Shown: one piece after another, positions 9,801-17,401 of the stretch
Numbering within the stretch: position 1 is the stretch's first letter
Layout: each line of letters begins with the position of its first letter
Source: an uncultured Ruminococcus sp.
GTDB lineage: Bacteria > Bacillota > Clostridia > Oscillospirales > CAG-272
Assembly: GCA_902778725.1 (NCBI GenBank)
Contig: CACYYS010000015.1
Coordinates: 1-37,107 of the forward strand
Length of the DNA stretch: 37,107 nt
Direction: 5' to 3'
The notes under the pieces: model-generated
Databases searched by the model: none
Seen by the model: the letters and a program-made list of their open reading frames with translations, nothing else
Told to the model about the DNA's origin: nothing
Translations under genes and position numbers: made by a program

Positions 9801-9837
9801 TAACGTCGCAGACCTGATCCGGGACATGATCAAATAA
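6802..9837 (+). CDS. Lipoprotein: beta-helix-like module fused to M14-family zinc carboxypeptidase domain
   Basis: 1011 aa from ATG 6802, which has GGAGG nine bases upstream; ATG 6796 is only three bases from it. A lipoprotein signal ends near AVAGSSC (Cys21), then a Pro/Glu-rich spacer. Residues ~55-380 are the module shared with the minus-strand paralogues (GGTLVVWSD, VITARNGATLTVGRAVLF, LYAQGHNITV, GGIWRNVYLGNYTGSF). Residues ~560-810 carry the M14 set: zinc ligands H600-x-x-E603 in GGMHGNEP, the substrate-binding Asn-Arg pair N657-R658, third zinc ligand H687 in TCHEDL, and catalytic E784 in LIELNG. A further ~180-residue C-terminal domain follows. Predicted to be a membrane-tethered extracellular metallopeptidase or amidase acting on peptides, glycopeptides or peptidoglycan stems; the substrate is not deducible. 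Monocistronic, bounded by the terminator at 9848-9882. Confidence 0.8.
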   Translation: MIKKTVLLFLALLFAVAGSSCAGPSAPVDTSPLTAEDTPLPETAPLPEEKPLPDGPYVLLDRTGAAEGSYTDFNEAVAGLPGEGGTLVVWSDYTTGSEAALNVDAKPLVITARNGATLTVGRAVLFSANVTFTDITLINGAANGLDFLYAQGHNITVTETVNCIQSGEGRYLSLFAGGAANANIKAASEITVCGGIWRNVYLGNYTGSFSGEASLSFRNAEISGGGIYLSNCNGGTSTASVKVDVFSGTVNALKSVANSSVHNGSYAVSLTGGTVKELGVVDSTRGSVTIDLSDKAGVCVGGTARIGLLTGGEGVLSLFSQARMIVKKAAGNVVFTVSGIPEGNHEYLSVTDGNTDASFQYKPKSGETVKRKETGSGFSMILDNIKTTTVTLHYGNRDTSSRYQPSAVIIRGLSNTGKQVAPTERGVSDGVSYIKAELECGLYCYKVFYPADRDYGIKYFYVDNSEESLEFTMLIEPYSAGSFMQKAFSNTTDHILSSFYNTEKIKDFKTYATPTFLYHPDDRVFTTNEELVAFCEKIAKENPRAYLFYPIGLTEQYKLKTPVLVFTKDAVPAGASLETVAETVRSKGTREIMLINGGMHGNEPAGMEGVLAYALELSSEYGERILDKFGAVILIPALSADNVCTYIREYPDGCNSNRDLLACEHDGSKAYVKTYGLFQPTVTVTCHEDLGVLTVNETDYSITDIHNMAFLFNGPANTPVADVTGIIDGTFAPEDHQGMQMLQRIIDKMNDTGYRAQHYRIPDYYPVCERGYSAALGSYSFLIELNGIDNGKGNFPLRVHGHVAAIKAIAEEIIATNGGVARTVAEARERVKVKTYDPDNGFILQMSRKVIGVEPFPSIYVDGTYQNKDAVKSWTLYTKAEASRSMPTAYVIPADLPSAAKILALLDLHGIEYRELKAGSTLALRQYTMPTASSGAAVGAKKEVSFANGAYLVSTDTPAVYVIAYLFEPDSYPPKEGFRVSLFNMGYIRASDALYRCEESNVADLIRDMIK

Positions 9838-9847
9838 GAGCATCAGC

Positions 9848-9882
9848 AAAAAAAGGAGCCGACCGCGGTCGGCTCCTTTTTT
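9848..9882. terminator. Bidirectional terminator between M14 and GH2 genes
   Basis: A perfect palindrome centred on GACCGCGGTC with arms reading AAAAAAGGAGCCGACC and its complement; poly-T on both strands. Confidence 0.9.
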
Positions 9883-9885
9883 CCC

Positions 9886-12210
9886 TTATTTCGTTTTCAG
9901 GACCAGATAAGCGGGAAGCAGCCCGTCGGCGGAGGCGGCGATCACCCGCTCCCCTTCCCCCTCGTCAAGCCGGACGGCGGCGGTGATCCGCCCCGCCCGC
10001 ATCCGCCTTACCGTATCGGAGAGCGGAGCGTGGTCCGAGATATCCGAGCCGGTCGCGACGATCCGGCAGGGACCTTCGGCGGTAAAAGCGACGGTCGGCG
10101 CGGCGGGATGGACCTCCCGCCCCTCCCGGTCGGCGACGTAACAGGTGACGAGCGCGCAGTCCTCGCCGCTTGCCCTCACGTCGGGCGTATCCTGCCGGAG
10201 CATCAGGCGGTACGGCTCGCCGGCGGTCTCGCGCCGCTCGCGCAGGACCTCCTTTCCCTTCCGGTAGGCGACCGCCTCCAGCGTCCCCGGCTCGAAGGGG
10301 ACGGACCAAAGGACGCTCTCAAAGCGCTCGGGCGTTTGCCGCCCGAGGGAGCGGCCGTTTAAGAACAGCTCGACCTCCGGGCAGTTGGTATAGACGACGA
10401 CGCGGATCGGTCTCCCCTCCATCCCCCGCCAGTCCCAATGCGGGAGGAGATGGAGCGTCGGCTCCTCCGAGAAAAGCGCTTTGTTCTGGTAGAAGGCGTC
10501 CTTTTTCTGCATAAAGAGGTCGACCGCCCCGCTCTGCGAGCAGAGCCGCGGCCACTCCGCCTCCCCGCGGTGCTCAAAGGCGATCCACTGATAGGAGCCG
10601 ATCACATAGGGACGGGCGGCGAGGGTCCGGCGCGTGGAGGCGCGGCTGAGGAAATAGGTCCCCGTGTCCCGGTCCCAGGCGGGCAGGTAGGCGCGGGTCG
10701 GATCCTCTCCCGCGTAATGCCCCCTCGTCGTTCCCGTGGCGCAGCACTCGGAGGCGAGGATCGGCTTGTCGGGATATTTCTCCCGGACCGTTTCATAATC
10801 GCCGAGGCAGTAGTTGATCCCAATCACGTCGCAGAGATCGAAGATGCGGCAATCCTTCGGCCGGTTGACCGCCGCGGTGATCAGCCGGGTATCGTCGAGG
10901 GAACGGATCCTTTGCCGCAGGGCGGTAAAGACCCGCCGCCCCGGCTCGGTCGTGTGGTGGCGTTCCTCGTTGCCGATCCCCCAGAAAAAGACGGACGGAC
11001 GGTTGCGGTCCCGGCGCACGAGCGCCTCGGTCTGACGCATCCCCTCCTCCGAGGACTCGTACCAGCGCGCCTCGTCGTAAACGATGAAGCCCGCTTCGTC
11101 GAGCGCCTCCATCAGCGCTTCCGGCTGCATATAGTGGGAGGCGCGGTAGGCGTTGGCTCCCATCTCCTTCATCAGAGAGACCCGGTATCGGTGGATATTC
11201 TCCGGCACCGCGCGGCCGAAGAGCCCGCAGTCGGTATGCCCGCAGAGGCCCTTGATCTCGATCTTTTTGCCGTTGATCCGGAAGCCGTTTTCCGGATCGG
11301 CGGAAAACCAGCGGAAGCCGAACTTCGTCTCCGCCGTATCGGAGAACCCGTCCGCCGTTTCCACGGCCGTGCGGCAGAGGCAGCGGCGCGGACTGTCCGG
11401 CGACCAGAGGACGGGCGAGAGGACCTCGGTCGCGGCGCGGACCTCCCCTTTCCCCCTCGCGGGGAGGGAGAAAGAGGCGGAAAAACGCGCAAAGACCTTC
11501 CCCGTATCGTCGGAAAGCTCCTGCGTGACGGTCCCGGAAACGGGGGCGTAGGTGTGGTTTTCCACCGTGGTTTCCGTCTCGGCGCGCCAGCGCTCCCCCT
11601 CCTCGCGGACCGGTTTGACGTAAACGCCCCACAGGGCGATCCGGACGGGGTCGCTGATCCGGAGCTCGACGCCGCGGGTGATACCGCCGCCCTCGTACCA
11701 CCAGCCCTCGTGCCCGGTCGGATTGACCGAGACGGCGATGACGTTGCGCTCGCCGAATCGGATCACGTCCGAGAGATCGACCTCAAAGGAGGTATACCCG
11801 GAGAAGGAGCGGTGGAGCAGACAGCCGTTAAGATAGATCACCGACGCTCCGCTCACCCCCTCGAAGAAGAGGGCGATATGCTTGTCCCGCCAGCTCTCCT
11901 CCGGCTTGAAGTACTTGAGATACCACGCCTTTTTGTAAGGAACGAACCCCCAGGCATCCCCCTCCTTCTCGTCCGGGACGCCGGCGATCACGTAGTCGTG
12001 CGGCAGGTCGACCCGTTTCCAGGACGGGACGGAAAAGAGGTCGGGATACATCTTCGGCGCCGTCGGGCGGTAGGCGAACGAGGCGGGCGGCAGATGCTCG
12101 CGCTCGAGCTGCCCGATCCGGTGGGCGTAGAGCTTTTCGGTCGGCTTCCCCTCCCCGAACGTATCCTCGGCAAACAGCCAGTCGCGGTTGAGTCTGATCC
12201 TTTCCTTCAC
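9886..12210 (-). CDS. Glycoside hydrolase family 2 (beta-galactosidase/beta-glucuronidase type)
   Basis: 774 aa. The start is GTG 12210, with GGAGGAGG seven bases upstream; the longer ATG start at 12270 lacks a site. Domain order: N-terminal sugar-binding jelly roll (DLPHDYVIAG, YEGGGITRGVEL), Ig-like domain, TIM barrel with acid/base E415 in GIGNEE and nucleophile E488 in ILASEC, then a DUF4982-type domain (HWDWRGMEGRPIRVVVYTN, VELFLNGRSLG) and a C-terminal Ig-like domain (GEDCALVTCYVADREG). No signal peptide, so it is cytoplasmic and probably hydrolyses imported beta-galactosides or related oligosaccharides. Divergent from an AraC regulator with a shared operator-rich intergenic region; its own promoter has a weak -35, which fits activator dependence. 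Confidence 0.9.
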   Translation of the reverse strand: MKERIRLNRDWLFAEDTFGEGKPTEKLYAHRIGQLEREHLPPASFAYRPTAPKMYPDLFSVPSWKRVDLPHDYVIAGVPDEKEGDAWGFVPYKKAWYLKYFKPEESWRDKHIALFFEGVSGASVIYLNGCLLHRSFSGYTSFEVDLSDVIRFGERNVIAVSVNPTGHEGWWYEGGGITRGVELRISDPVRIALWGVYVKPVREEGERWRAETETTVENHTYAPVSGTVTQELSDDTGKVFARFSASFSLPARGKGEVRAATEVLSPVLWSPDSPRRCLCRTAVETADGFSDTAETKFGFRWFSADPENGFRINGKKIEIKGLCGHTDCGLFGRAVPENIHRYRVSLMKEMGANAYRASHYMQPEALMEALDEAGFIVYDEARWYESSEEGMRQTEALVRRDRNRPSVFFWGIGNEERHHTTEPGRRVFTALRQRIRSLDDTRLITAAVNRPKDCRIFDLCDVIGINYCLGDYETVREKYPDKPILASECCATGTTRGHYAGEDPTRAYLPAWDRDTGTYFLSRASTRRTLAARPYVIGSYQWIAFEHRGEAEWPRLCSQSGAVDLFMQKKDAFYQNKALFSEEPTLHLLPHWDWRGMEGRPIRVVVYTNCPEVELFLNGRSLGRQTPERFESVLWSVPFEPGTLEAVAYRKGKEVLRERRETAGEPYRLMLRQDTPDVRASGEDCALVTCYVADREGREVHPAAPTVAFTAEGPCRIVATGSDISDHAPLSDTVRRMRAGRITAAVRLDEGEGERVIAASADGLLPAYLVLKTK

Positions 12211-12240
12211 GGTGTTTCCTCCTCCGTTGTTTTTTTCTTT

Positions 12241-12308
12241 TATTGTAACACAAAAGTTGTATTTTTCCATATTTTATCTTGCTATATATGGACAAAGTTG
12301 ATACAATA
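12241..12308. promoter_or_regulatory. Divergent control region with nested inverted repeats
   Basis: TATTGTA (12241-12247) is mirrored by TACAATA (12302-12308), and inside them TCCATAT (12266-12272) by ATATGGA (12286-12292). These half-sites lie between the GH2 and AraC genes and overlap the AraC gene's promoter and a TACAAT -10 reading toward GH2, so they are plausible AraC-protein binding sites. Confidence 0.6.
12279..12307 (+). promoter_or_regulatory. Promoter of the AraC-type gene
   Basis: TTGCTA, a 17-base spacer and TACAAT. Transcription from here starts downstream of the ATG at 12279, which rules that start codon out for the AraC gene. Confidence 0.7.
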
Positions 12309-12329
12309 AGAGAAAAAGGAGGGCGTACG

Positions 12330-13130
12330 ATGCAAAAGATCAACGCGCGGCGGGTCGGGATGACGGATTTTTACTCCGGAGCGCCGCTGTATGTGAACAA
12401 CTGCGGGCTCTTCCGCGCCCTGGAGCGGGAGAGCCGGATGCTGCGGCCGCGGGGACGGTTGGACTGCCAGCTGCTCTTTGACCTGCGCGGGACGATCCGC
12501 GTAAGCGGAGAAACGCTCTCGGAAGGGGAGGCCTATCTCTATCTGCCGGAGGAGCGGCAGGAGTACGTCTATCTGCCGGGAGAGGAGACCCTCTACTACT
12601 GGATCCACTTTTCCGGCAGCGAGGTCCCCGCGCTCCTTGCGCGCTATTCCCTCTCCCCGGGCAAGCTCTCCCTCTCCGGCAACAGCCGGGAGATCGAAGA
12701 GCTGCTGCGGATGATCATCCGGGCGTTCGGCGAGTCCTGGCGCTGCGCGGACGACTATGCGGCGGGTCTGCTGCGCTCCCTCTTTTCCCTGCTCGCCGGG
12801 CAAAAAAACTCCGGCTCCCCCTTTTTCCGCGCGCAGCATCTGCTCTCCGACGTATCGGAGACGCTTTCGGTACGGGAGATCGCGGCGCTCTGCGGGTTGA
12901 GCGAGGGGCACTTCATCCGGCAGTTTGCAGCCTATACGGGGAAAACGCCGGGCAGCTACCGCCTCGCCTGCCGGATCGACGCGGCGTGCGAGCTGCTGGA
13001 GGGGACCGATCTGCCGGTCTCCGAGATCGCGCACAGGCTCCGTTTTGAGGATCCGCTCTACTTCTCCCGCCTCTTCTCGAAAAAGCGCGGCGTCTCTCCC
13101 CGCGAATACCGGCGCGTACACCGTTTGTAA
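12330..13130 (+). CDS. AraC-family transcriptional regulator
   Basis: 266 aa from ATG 12330 with AAGGAGGG six bases upstream. Residues ~20-110 form a cupin-type ligand-binding domain (DCQLLFDLRGTIRV, EAYLYLPEERQEYVYLPGEE). Residues ~170-266 are the double HTH: first HTH SVREIAALCGLSEGHFIRQF, second LPVSEIAHRLRFEDPLYFSR, ending in the typical KKRGVSPREYR. Likely an activator of the divergent GH2 gene in response to a sugar; the divergent half-sites support this. No other obvious target in the window. Confidence 0.9.
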   Translation: MQKINARRVGMTDFYSGAPLYVNNCGLFRALERESRMLRPRGRLDCQLLFDLRGTIRVSGETLSEGEAYLYLPEERQEYVYLPGEETLYYWIHFSGSEVPALLARYSLSPGKLSLSGNSREIEELLRMIIRAFGESWRCADDYAAGLLRSLFSLLAGQKNSGSPFFRAQHLLSDVSETLSVREIAALCGLSEGHFIRQFAAYTGKTPGSYRLACRIDAACELLEGTDLPVSEIAHRLRFEDPLYFSRLFSKKRGVSPREYRRVHRL

Positions 13131-13155
13131 CCGACAAAAAATTCACAAAAACCGC

Positions 13156-13184
13156 TTGTCTTTTTTATAGAAAAAGCGTATAAT
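13156..13184 (+). promoter_or_regulatory. Promoter of the ABC exporter operon
   Basis: TTGTCT, a 17-base spacer and consensus TATAAT, 38 bases before the first start codon. Confidence 0.8.
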
Positions 13185-13222
13185 ACAGAATTGCTTTGAA
13201 CTTTAACGGAAAGGACGATCCG

Positions 13223-14974
13223 ATGCTGAAAAAACTCTTTCGCAGCGTGCGGGAATACAAGACACCGACGCTGCTCACCCTCCTCTTTATTGTAGGCGAG
13301 GCGGTCATCGAGTGTATCATCCCCTTTATCACCGCCAATCTCCTCAATGAGATCGAAAGCGGCACCGAGCTCTCCTCGGTGATCCGGACGGGGCTTTTGC
13401 TGATCCTGATGGCGCTGCTCTCCCTCGCCTGCGGCGGGATCGCGGGCGTGACCTGCGCCAAGGCGTCCGCCGGTTTTTCCAAAAACCTGCGCAGCGACAT
13501 CTTCGACCGGGTGCAGGCCTTCTCCTTTGAGAACATCGACCGCTTCTCCCCCGCTTCCCTCGTGACGCGTATGACCACCGACGTCCAGTACGTCCAGATG
13601 GCGTATATGATGATCATCCGCACCGCGATCCGCGCGCCGCTGATGCTGATCTTTTCGGTCGTGATGGCGTTCATCATGGGCGGCAAGCTCGCCCTGACCT
13701 TCGTCGTCGTGATCCCCGTCCTCGGCTTCGGCCTTTACCGGGTCGGGCGCTCCGCCCTGCCCGCCTTCCGCCGCGTCTTCCCCAAATACGACAAGATGAA
13801 CGAATCGGTCGAGGAAAACGTGCGGGGGATGCGCGTCGTGAAGGGCTTTGCCCGCGAGCAGTATGAAAAGGAAAAGTTCGCCAAGACCTCCGAGCAGATC
13901 AAAAAGGACTTTACCCACGCGGAACGGATCATCGCCTTCAACGCGCCGCTGATGCAGTTCTGCGTCTACTTCAACATGATCTTCGTGCTGACGGTCGGCT
14001 CGATGCTGATCGTGCGCTACGGCGGCTCGGTGATCGGCGTCGGCGAGATCTCCGCGATGCTGACCTACGGCATCCAGGTCCTGATCCAGCTGATGATGCT
14101 CTCGATGGTCTACGTGATCATCACGATCTCCGAGGAGTCGATGAAGCGGATCACCGAAGTCCTCGACGAAACGCCCACGCTCGCCTCCCCCGCCTCCCCC
14201 GTCCTCTCGGTGGCGGACGGCTCGATCGATTTTGAGAACGTCTCCTTCAAGTATTCCGCCGCGGCGGAAAAGAACGCCCTCGACGGGATCGACCTGCATA
14301 TCGCCTCCGGCATGACCGTCGGCGTGATCGGCGGGACCGGCGCGGGCAAGACCACCCTCGTGCAGCTCATTCCCCGGCTCTACGACGCAAGCGAGGGGAC
14401 GGTGAAGGTCGGCGGGCTGGACGTGCGCGGCTACGACCTTGCGGCGCTGCGCGGAGCGGTGGCGATGGTCCTGCAGAAAAACCTGCTCTTCTCCGGCACG
14501 ATCCGGGAAAACCTCCGCTGGGGCAGCGAAAACGCGACCGACGAGGAGCTCTTTGACGCGTGCCGCCTCGCGCAGGCGGACGACTTTATCCGTTCCTTCC
14601 CCGACGGGTACGATACCTACATCGAACAGGGCGGGACCAACGTCTCCGGCGGGCAGAAGCAGCGCCTCTGCATCGCCCGCGCCCTCCTCAAAAAGCCGAA
14701 GATCCTCATCCTTGACGATTCGACCAGCGCCGTGGATACCAAAACGGACGCGCTGATCCGCGCCGGCTTTGCCCGCTATATCCCCGACACGACCAAGATC
14801 ATCATCGCGCAGCGGGTCGCCTCGGTCAAGGACGCCGACCTGATCCTCGTCCTCGACAACGGGAAAATCGCCGCCGCGGGCACGCACGAAGAACTGCTCG
14901 CCGCCGGCGGGATCTACCGCGAGATCTACGAACAGCAAACGAAAGGAGGGGAGGAAGACCATGCAGAAGCCTGA
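13223..14974 (+). CDS. ABC exporter half-transporter with degenerate ATPase site (subunit A)
   Basis: 583 aa from ATG 13223 (GGAAAGGA upstream); a TTG at 13196 has no site. About six membrane helices (residues ~1-320), then a nucleotide-binding domain: Walker A GGTGAGKTT (370-378), signature VSGGQKQR (474-481), Walker B ILILDDSTSAVD. The catalytic Glu is replaced by Asp499 and the switch His by Gln530 (IIIAQR). This is the pattern of the degenerate half in heterodimeric exporters such as TM287/288 and BmrCD. Overlaps the partner gene by 14 bp, so the two are translationally coupled. Substrate unknown; multidrug or lipid/peptide export are the usual roles. Confidence 0.9.
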   Translation: MLKKLFRSVREYKTPTLLTLLFIVGEAVIECIIPFITANLLNEIESGTELSSVIRTGLLLILMALLSLACGGIAGVTCAKASAGFSKNLRSDIFDRVQAFSFENIDRFSPASLVTRMTTDVQYVQMAYMMIIRTAIRAPLMLIFSVVMAFIMGGKLALTFVVVIPVLGFGLYRVGRSALPAFRRVFPKYDKMNESVEENVRGMRVVKGFAREQYEKEKFAKTSEQIKKDFTHAERIIAFNAPLMQFCVYFNMIFVLTVGSMLIVRYGGSVIGVGEISAMLTYGIQVLIQLMMLSMVYVIITISEESMKRITEVLDETPTLASPASPVLSVADGSIDFENVSFKYSAAAEKNALDGIDLHIASGMTVGVIGGTGAGKTTLVQLIPRLYDASEGTVKVGGLDVRGYDLAALRGAVAMVLQKNLLFSGTIRENLRWGSENATDEELFDACRLAQADDFIRSFPDGYDTYIEQGGTNVSGGQKQRLCIARALLKKPKILILDDSTSAVDTKTDALIRAGFARYIPDTTKIIIAQRVASVKDADLILVLDNGKIAAAGTHEELLAAGGIYREIYEQQTKGGEEDHAEA

Positions 14975-16877
14975 CAAAAAACGCCCCTCCGCCAAAGGTT
15001 TTTCCGCGCTTTTCCGGGTCGTGAAGACCCTTTGCGCCGCCTTCCCCGTCCTTGTCCCGGTGATCGCGCTCTTTACCGTTTCCTCCTCCGTCGTCTCCGC
15101 GATCCCCTCGATCTTCACGCAAAAGACCCTTGCGATCGCCAAGCGGTATCTGGACAGCGGAAACACGAGCTGGGACGAGGCGAAGACCCAGGTTTTGCCG
15201 CTTATCTTCCTGCTCGTTTCCCTCTACGCCGTCTCGATCCTGCTGCTCATCGTCCAGCGGCAGCTCCTCGCCGTCGTGACCCAGGGCTTTCTCGACAAAC
15301 TGCGCCGCAAAATGTTCGACGGGATGCAGGATCTGCCGATCCGGTATTTCGACACGCACAAGCACGGCGACATCATGAGCTACTACACCAACGACACGGA
15401 TACCCTGCGGGAGCTGGTCTCCCAATCCCTGCCGAGCCTGCTCCAGTCCTCCGTGATCGTTCTGACGGTGCTCTGCATCATGCTCTGGTACAGTATCTGG
15501 ATGACGCTCGTCGTTCTCCTCGGGGTCGCGGCGATGATCTTCGTCTCCTCCCGCGCGGGCGGCGGCTCCGCCAAATACTTCATCCGCCAGCAGAAGTCGG
15601 TCGCAAAGACCGAAGGCTACGTGCAGGAGATGATGAACGGACAGAAGGTCGTCAAGGTCTTCTGCCACGAGAAAAAGGCGAAGGAAGGCTTCGACGCCGT
15701 CAACGCCGAGCTCTATGAGGACAGCTTCCGGGCGCACGCCTACGCCAACATCCTCGCCCCCGTCATCATGAACATCGGCAACATCCTCTACGTTTTCTGC
15801 GCCGTGGCGGGCGGGATCTTCCTGCTCTCCGGCACACCTAACCTCAGCCTCTCCGGGCTTGCCTTTTCGATCGACATCGTGGTCCCCTTCCTCAATATGA
15901 CCAAGCAGTTCACCGGCAACGTCAACCAGCTATCCCAGCAGCTCAACACCATCATCATGGCGATGGCGGGCGCGCGGCGCGTCTACTCGCTGATCGACGA
16001 AGAGCCGGAAACGGACGACGGGTACGTTACCCTCGTCAACTGCAAGGAAAATCCCGACGGCAGCATAAGCGAAACAACGGAGCGCACCGGGCACTGGGCG
16101 TGGAAGCACCCGCACGGGGACGGCACCCTCACCTATACTCCCCTGCGCGGCGACGTCCGGCTGACCGACGTGGACTTTGCCTACACGGAGGACAAACCGG
16201 TCCTGCACGGCGTGACCGTCTTTGCGGAGCCGGGGCAGAAGGTGGCGTTCGTCGGCGCGACGGGCGCGGGCAAAACGACGATCACCAACCTGATCAACCG
16301 TTTTTACGACATCGCGGACGGCAAGATCCGCTACGACGGGATCAACATCAACAAGATCAAAAAGGCGGACCTCCGCCGCTCGCTCGGGATCGTGCTGCAG
16401 GAGACGAACCTCTTTACCGGAACGGTGATGGAAAACATCCGCTACGGCAGATTGGACGCCTCCGACGAAGACTGTATCGCCGCCGCGAGACTCGCCGGAG
16501 CCGACGACTTCATCACCCGCCTGCCGCAGGGCTATGAAACGGAGCTGACCAACAACGGCGCCAACCTCTCCCAGGGGCAGCGGCAGCTGCTCGCCATCGC
16601 GCGCGCCGCCGTCGCCGATCCGCCCGTGATGATCCTCGACGAGGCGACCTCCTCCATCGACACCCGCACGGAGGCGATCGTCCAGCGCGGGATGGACAAA
16701 CTGATGGAAGGGCGAACCGTCTTCGTGATCGCGCACCGGCTCTCGACCGTCATGAACTCGGACGTGATCATGGTCCTCGATCACGGCCGGATCATCGAGC
16801 GCGGCAGCCATGAAAAGCTGATCGCCGACCGCGGCGTCTACTATCAGCTCTACACCGGCGCGTTCGAGCTGGAATAA
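14961..16877 (+). CDS. ABC exporter half-transporter with canonical ATPase residues (subunit B)
   Basis: 638 aa, GGAGGGG upstream of ATG 14961. Six membrane helices to about residue 335, then an insert of ~50 residues (DGSISETTERTGHWAWKHPH) between the membrane and nucleotide-binding parts, as commonly seen in this subfamily. Walker A GATGAGKTT with Lys438, Walker B MILDEATSS with catalytic Glu561, H-loop His592. Its signature is LSQGQ (536-540) rather than LSGGQ, matching the degenerate site completed by subunit A. The two should form one asymmetric exporter with a single hydrolysing site. Confidence 0.92.
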   Translation: MQKPDKKRPSAKGFSALFRVVKTLCAAFPVLVPVIALFTVSSSVVSAIPSIFTQKTLAIAKRYLDSGNTSWDEAKTQVLPLIFLLVSLYAVSILLLIVQRQLLAVVTQGFLDKLRRKMFDGMQDLPIRYFDTHKHGDIMSYYTNDTDTLRELVSQSLPSLLQSSVIVLTVLCIMLWYSIWMTLVVLLGVAAMIFVSSRAGGGSAKYFIRQQKSVAKTEGYVQEMMNGQKVVKVFCHEKKAKEGFDAVNAELYEDSFRAHAYANILAPVIMNIGNILYVFCAVAGGIFLLSGTPNLSLSGLAFSIDIVVPFLNMTKQFTGNVNQLSQQLNTIIMAMAGARRVYSLIDEEPETDDGYVTLVNCKENPDGSISETTERTGHWAWKHPHGDGTLTYTPLRGDVRLTDVDFAYTEDKPVLHGVTVFAEPGQKVAFVGATGAGKTTITNLINRFYDIADGKIRYDGININKIKKADLRRSLGIVLQETNLFTGTVMENIRYGRLDASDEDCIAAARLAGADDFITRLPQGYETELTNNGANLSQGQRQLLAIARAAVADPPVMILDEATSSIDTRTEAIVQRGMDKLMEGRTVFVIAHRLSTVMNSDVIMVLDHGRIIERGSHEKLIADRGVYYQLYTGAFELE

Positions 16878-16888
16878 AGCGCAAAAAG

Positions 16889-16920
16889 GAAAAGCCGTTC
16901 TCGCGAACGGCTTTTTTCTT
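16889..16920 (+). terminator. Terminator of the ABC exporter operon
   Basis: AAAAGCCGTTC, loop TCGC, GAACGGCTTTT followed by more T, 12 bases after the stop codon. Confidence 0.9.
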
Positions 16921-16982
16921 TTCTCGCTTTGCAGCGTTTCCACTCTTCCCTTTTTGATCGGAAAAGAACTTTTGTTTTCCTT

Positions 16983-17095
16983 CCGAACGAAAAGCCGGCG
17001 ATCCGTAACGCCGGCTTTTTGTCCTTTGCGCGGTGTGTTCGCGCCTAAACTCTTTTTTTGAAAAGTCTTTTGCGTACTTTTCTTCAGAAAAGTAC
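16983..17095. repeat. 113-bp direct repeat, copy 1
   Basis: Nearly identical to 17288-17400 (offset 305 bp). It contains a terminator-like hairpin (AAAGCCGGCG / CGCCGGCTTT at 16991-17018, followed by T), the block CCTTTGCGCGGTGTGTTCGC, AAAAGTCTTTTG, and the palindrome CGTACTTTTC-TTCA-GAAAAGTACG (17073-17096). The 16878-17401 stretch has no credible gene and is made of this repeat family and terminators. Confidence 0.85.
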
Positions 17096-17146
17096 GGCGT
17101 TTTTCGACCCGAGGGCGGATGTGAACGCACGCTCCCGAGCGAAAGA

Positions 17147-17179
17147 AAAAAGCCGCCCGGTCCGTCTTGGGCGGCTTTT
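17147..17179. terminator. Terminator-like hairpin in the gene-free region
   Basis: AAAAGCCGCCC / GGGCGGCTTTT with a 10-nt loop; A and T runs on the two sides make it usable in both directions. Confidence 0.65.
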
Positions 17180-17224
17180 GGGGAAGGAGTTTCTTTGAAT
17201 ACGCTTTTTCTTTTCCCTGCCCCT

Positions 17225-17263
17225 TCAAAAAGTCTTTTGCCTTCTTTTCTTCAGAAAAGAAGG
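17225..17263. repeat. Partial third copy of the palindromic repeat
   Basis: Carries AAAAGTCTTTTG and the palindrome CCTTCTTTTC-TTCA-GAAAAGAAGG (17240-17263). Only the 3' ~39 bp of the 113-bp unit are present. Confidence 0.75.
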
Positions 17264-17287
17264 TCTTTTGGTTCTCCGGTTTTTTCC

Positions 17288-17400
17288 CCGAACGAAAAGC
17301 TGGCGATCCGTAACGCCGGCTTTTTGTCCTTTGCGCGGTGTGTTCGCGCCCAAACTCGTTTTTTGAAAAGTCTTTTGCCTACTTTTCTTCAGAAAAGTAG
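17288..17400. repeat. 113-bp direct repeat, copy 2
   Basis: Second full copy, ending in CCTACTTTTC-TTCA-GAAAAGTAGG (17378-17401), which touches the stop codon of the minus-strand ATPase gene. It may act as that operon's transcript end. Confidence 0.85.
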
Positions 17401-17401
17401 G

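Noticed and set aside
10438..12309. 623-codon plus-strand ORF opposite the GH2 gene
   Set aside because: Antisense shadow of a well-supported GH2 enzyme, created by GC-rich codon use; no start signal.
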